The notes beneath the pieces are model-generated. The model saw nothing but the letters and a program-made list of their open reading frames with translations, was not told the DNA's origin and made no database searches. This document shows positions 62,277 through 64,000 of a stretch of DNA of 64,000 bases, one piece after another (position 1 is the stretch's first letter; every line of letters begins with the position of its first letter). Location: assembly GCF_001592305.1 (NCBI RefSeq), contig NZ_BCWR01000001.1:434001-498000 (forward strand), in the 5' to 3' direction. The translations under genes were made by a program, and so were the position numbers. This DNA comes from Hydrogenophaga taeniospiralis CCUG 15921 (GTDB lineage: Bacteria > Pseudomonadota > Gammaproteobacteria > Burkholderiales > Burkholderiaceae_C).

Positions 62277-62305
62277 CTCAACAGACCAACGAGGAGACGG
62301 ACGAC

Positions 62306-63226
62306 ATGAAGAAACTTCTGCCCATTGCCGTGCTGGCCGTGGCGGCGTGCGTGGCCATGCCCGCCAGCGCCCAAAGCGGTTACACCCAGACCCGGCATCC
62401 CATCGTGCTGGTGCACGGCCTGTTCGGCTTCGACGCCATCGGCCCGGTGGACTACTGGTGGGGCGTGCCGTCCGCACTGCGCAGCAGCGGGGCCAAGGTG
62501 TACGTCACCCAGCAATCGGCGGCCAATGCCAGCGAGGTGCGTGGTGAACAGTTGCTGGCCGAGCTGCGCCGGCTGCAGGCCGCTTACGGGTACCAGAAGT
62601 TCAACCTGATCGGGCACAGCCACGGCGGTCACACCATCCGCTATGTGGCGGCCGTGGCGCCCGAGCTGGTCGCTTCGGCCACCAGTGTGGGCTCGCCCCA
62701 CGCCGGCAGCCCCGTGGCCGACGACATCGAGGCCGCGGTGGACGGCACCGGCAGCACGGCGGTGGCCGCGAAACTGATGGATGCCTTCGCCGGCCTCGTG
62801 AGCGCCCTGTCGGGCGAAGCCAAACCCCAGAACTCCGAAGCGGCCATGCGTTCGCTCACCACCCAGGGCAGCGCCGCGTTCACCCAGCGCTTCCCCGCTG
62901 GGAAACCGAGCGAGCCCTGCGGGGAAGGCATGGCCGTGGTCAACAACGTGCGCTATTACTCCATCGGCGGCACCGGCGTGGTCACCAACCTGCTCGACCC
63001 CACCGATGGCCTGATGGCCGTGGGCTCGCTGAGCTTCAAGGGTGGCGCCAACGATGGGCTCGTGGGTCGCTGCTCTTCACACTGGGGCGTGGTGCTGCGC
63101 GACAACTACCCGTGGAACCACCTTGACGAGGTCAATCAGGCCTTTGGCCTGCGCGGGCTGTTCACCCCCGACCCGGTGGCCTTCTACCGCACCCACGCCA
63201 ACCGCCTCAAGCTGGCCGGGCTCTGA
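62306..63226 (+). CDS. secreted triacylglycerol lipase (family I.1/I.2)
   Basis: A 306-residue exported lipase. Signal peptide of about 22 residues ending PASA-Q; HPIVLVHGLFGFD forms the oxyanion strand; nucleophile S105 in GHSHGG. The later GLVGRCSSHWG region contains the Asp/His-type segment of foldase-dependent lipases. GAGGAG precedes the ATG. A lipase-foldase gene follows two bases after the stop, which fits this class. Confidence 0.92.
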   Translation: MKKLLPIAVLAVAACVAMPASAQSGYTQTRHPIVLVHGLFGFDAIGPVDYWWGVPSALRSSGAKVYVTQQSAANASEVRGEQLLAELRRLQAAYGYQKFNLIGHSHGGHTIRYVAAVAPELVASATSVGSPHAGSPVADDIEAAVDGTGSTAVAAKLMDAFAGLVSALSGEAKPQNSEAAMRSLTTQGSAAFTQRFPAGKPSEPCGEGMAVVNNVRYYSIGGTGVVTNLLDPTDGLMAVGSLSFKGGANDGLVGRCSSHWGVVLRDNYPWNHLDEVNQAFGLRGLFTPDPVAFYRTHANRLKLAGL

Positions 63227-63228
63227 CG

Positions 63229-64000
63229 ATGGGGCGCCCACAGCGTCTCTGGGCCGTGGGGGCCGTGCTGTGTGCCGCAGGGGTGGCGGGGCTGGTGGCC
63301 CTGCTGGCCCCGTCACCGGCGGTCCCGCCCCCGGCACAGCCATCCGCTGCACAGAGCAGCGCGGGCCCGGGCTGGAGCCTGCTGGCGCTGGGTGGCGCAG
63401 ACAGGCCATCGGCCAATGCCGCCCCGCAAGCGCCCCGCCCACCCGTAGCGCCTGAAGATCTGTGGCACACCCTGTTGACCGATGGGTCCCTGCGGGGCGC
63501 CGAACTCGATGGCGCCTGGGGCGCCTGGGACGGGCGGCGGCTGACCCCCAGCGCCGACTTGCGCCGCCGCTTCGACCAGCTGCTCACCACCCTGGGCGAA
63601 ACACGGCCCGACGAACTGCGCCTGCTGGTGGCCTGGCTGGCCGAACGCGACCTGGGGCCCCCGGGCGCGCAGGCGGTGCTGGAGGTGTGGGACCGCTACC
63701 TGAAACTGCAGCAACACGCCTTCCGCGAGACCATGGACCTGGGTCGGCCCGAGCGCTGGGCGTCCGTGCTGCAGGAGCGCCAGCTGGTCAGGCGGGAGCT
63801 GCTGGGCATGGCCTGGGCCGATGCGTTCTATCGGGAAGAAGAAACGGCCTTGCGCCAGCGCCTGGACCGGCCCCCCCAAACCCAGAGCGCGGCCGAGCCT
63901 GTGTGGACCGCTGCGGCGCCCGCGGGCCTGGCGCCGCAAGCCTGGCACCACGAGCGGGTGGTGGCGCTGGGCCAGGAGGCGGCGGATCGGTTGCAGGCCG
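63229..64000 (+). CDS. lipase foldase (Lif) chaperone, 3' truncated by window edge
   Basis: 257 codons are visible, open to the window end. N-terminal TM anchor (AVGAVLCAAGVAGLVALLA), a Pro/Ala-rich linker, then the foldase signature: DGSLRGAELDGAW and RRRFDQLLTTLGE (the RxxFD-like Lif motif). The first half of the helical chaperone domain follows. It begins two bases after the lipase stop, as expected for a lipase-foldase operon. The C-terminus lies outside the window. Confidence 0.9.
   Translation, partial: MGRPQRLWAVGAVLCAAGVAGLVALLAPSPAVPPPAQPSAAQSSAGPGWSLLALGGADRPSANAAPQAPRPPVAPEDLWHTLLTDGSLRGAELDGAWGAWDGRRLTPSADLRRRFDQLLTTLGETRPDELRLLVAWLAERDLGPPGAQAVLEVWDRYLKLQQHAFRETMDLGRPERWASVLQERQLVRRELLGMAWADAFYREEETALRQRLDRPPQTQSAAEPVWTAAAPAGLAPQAWHHERVVALGQEAADRLQA

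Overview
This window is GC-rich, densely coded bacterial chromosome. Gene content and protein style point to a betaproteobacterium of the family Comamonadaceae, possibly Hydrogenophaga-like: beta-type GshA, Bug/TctC receptors, TAXI receptors, scoAB, a PhaA-type thiolase, tandem glycine riboswitches and a Mn riboswitch before a TMEM165-type exporter. That placement is inference from recognition, not from a search. I see no rRNA, CRISPR, transposase, integrase or phage module; the region looks like stable core and shell chromosome.

Layout. 1-11.7 kb: comEC with a circularly permuted ATP-grasp gene downstream on the minus strand, and divergently a transglutaminase-DUF2126 protein, an ATP-grasp/alpha-E fusion and a second transglutaminase. 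This is the predicted but largely uncharacterised peptide-ligase/peptidase system. 11.7-20.5 kb: housekeeping genes (AhpD-like, RbgA GTPase, CoxG-like, ferredoxin, dienelactone hydrolase, gshA, dusC, FecR and OmpA-lipoprotein, FMN-binding protein, RluA). A 135-bp tandem duplication with DnaA-box-like sites lies at 13.7-13.97 kb. 20.5-28 kb: SDR, acetyl-CoA acetyltransferase, RavA/ViaA pair, 2OG-Fe dioxygenase, hemerythrin, DUF2189 membrane protein.

28.2-36.7 kb: a plus-strand array with a PotABCD-type ABC importer, a PEP-mutase-like enzyme, a GNAT, a guanidinobutyrase/agmatinase-like ureohydrolase and succinate-semialdehyde dehydrogenase. Together they suggest uptake and breakdown of polyamine or guanidino compounds through GABA to succinate. 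36.8-40.4 kb: glycine-zipper lipoprotein, tRNA-Gly(CCC), Mn exporter with its yybP-ykoY riboswitch, and scoAB with a divergent PAS-LuxR regulator and a palindromic operator. 40.4-46.4 kb: orphan sugar and Bug receptors, carboxymuconolactone-decarboxylase-like proteins, a thioesterase, a DMT exporter and an SDR. 46.5-54.1 kb: ETF-ubiquinone oxidoreductase, two tandem membrane-anchored TAXI receptors, a nucleoside-kinase-like P-loop protein and a large ArnT/GT39-like membrane protein.

54.1-62.1 kb: a glycine regulon. One tandem glycine riboswitch precedes gcvT-gcvH-gcvP; a second precedes a DadA-type amino-acid dehydrogenase followed by L-serine dehydratase. This could take glycine to serine to pyruvate. 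62.2-64 kb: secreted lipase and the truncated start of its foldase.

Nine copies of one polarised hairpin-rich repeat (about 70-100 bp) sit immediately after stop codons, always in the orientation of the gene they follow. Some lie inside apparent operons, so they are unlikely to be plain terminators.
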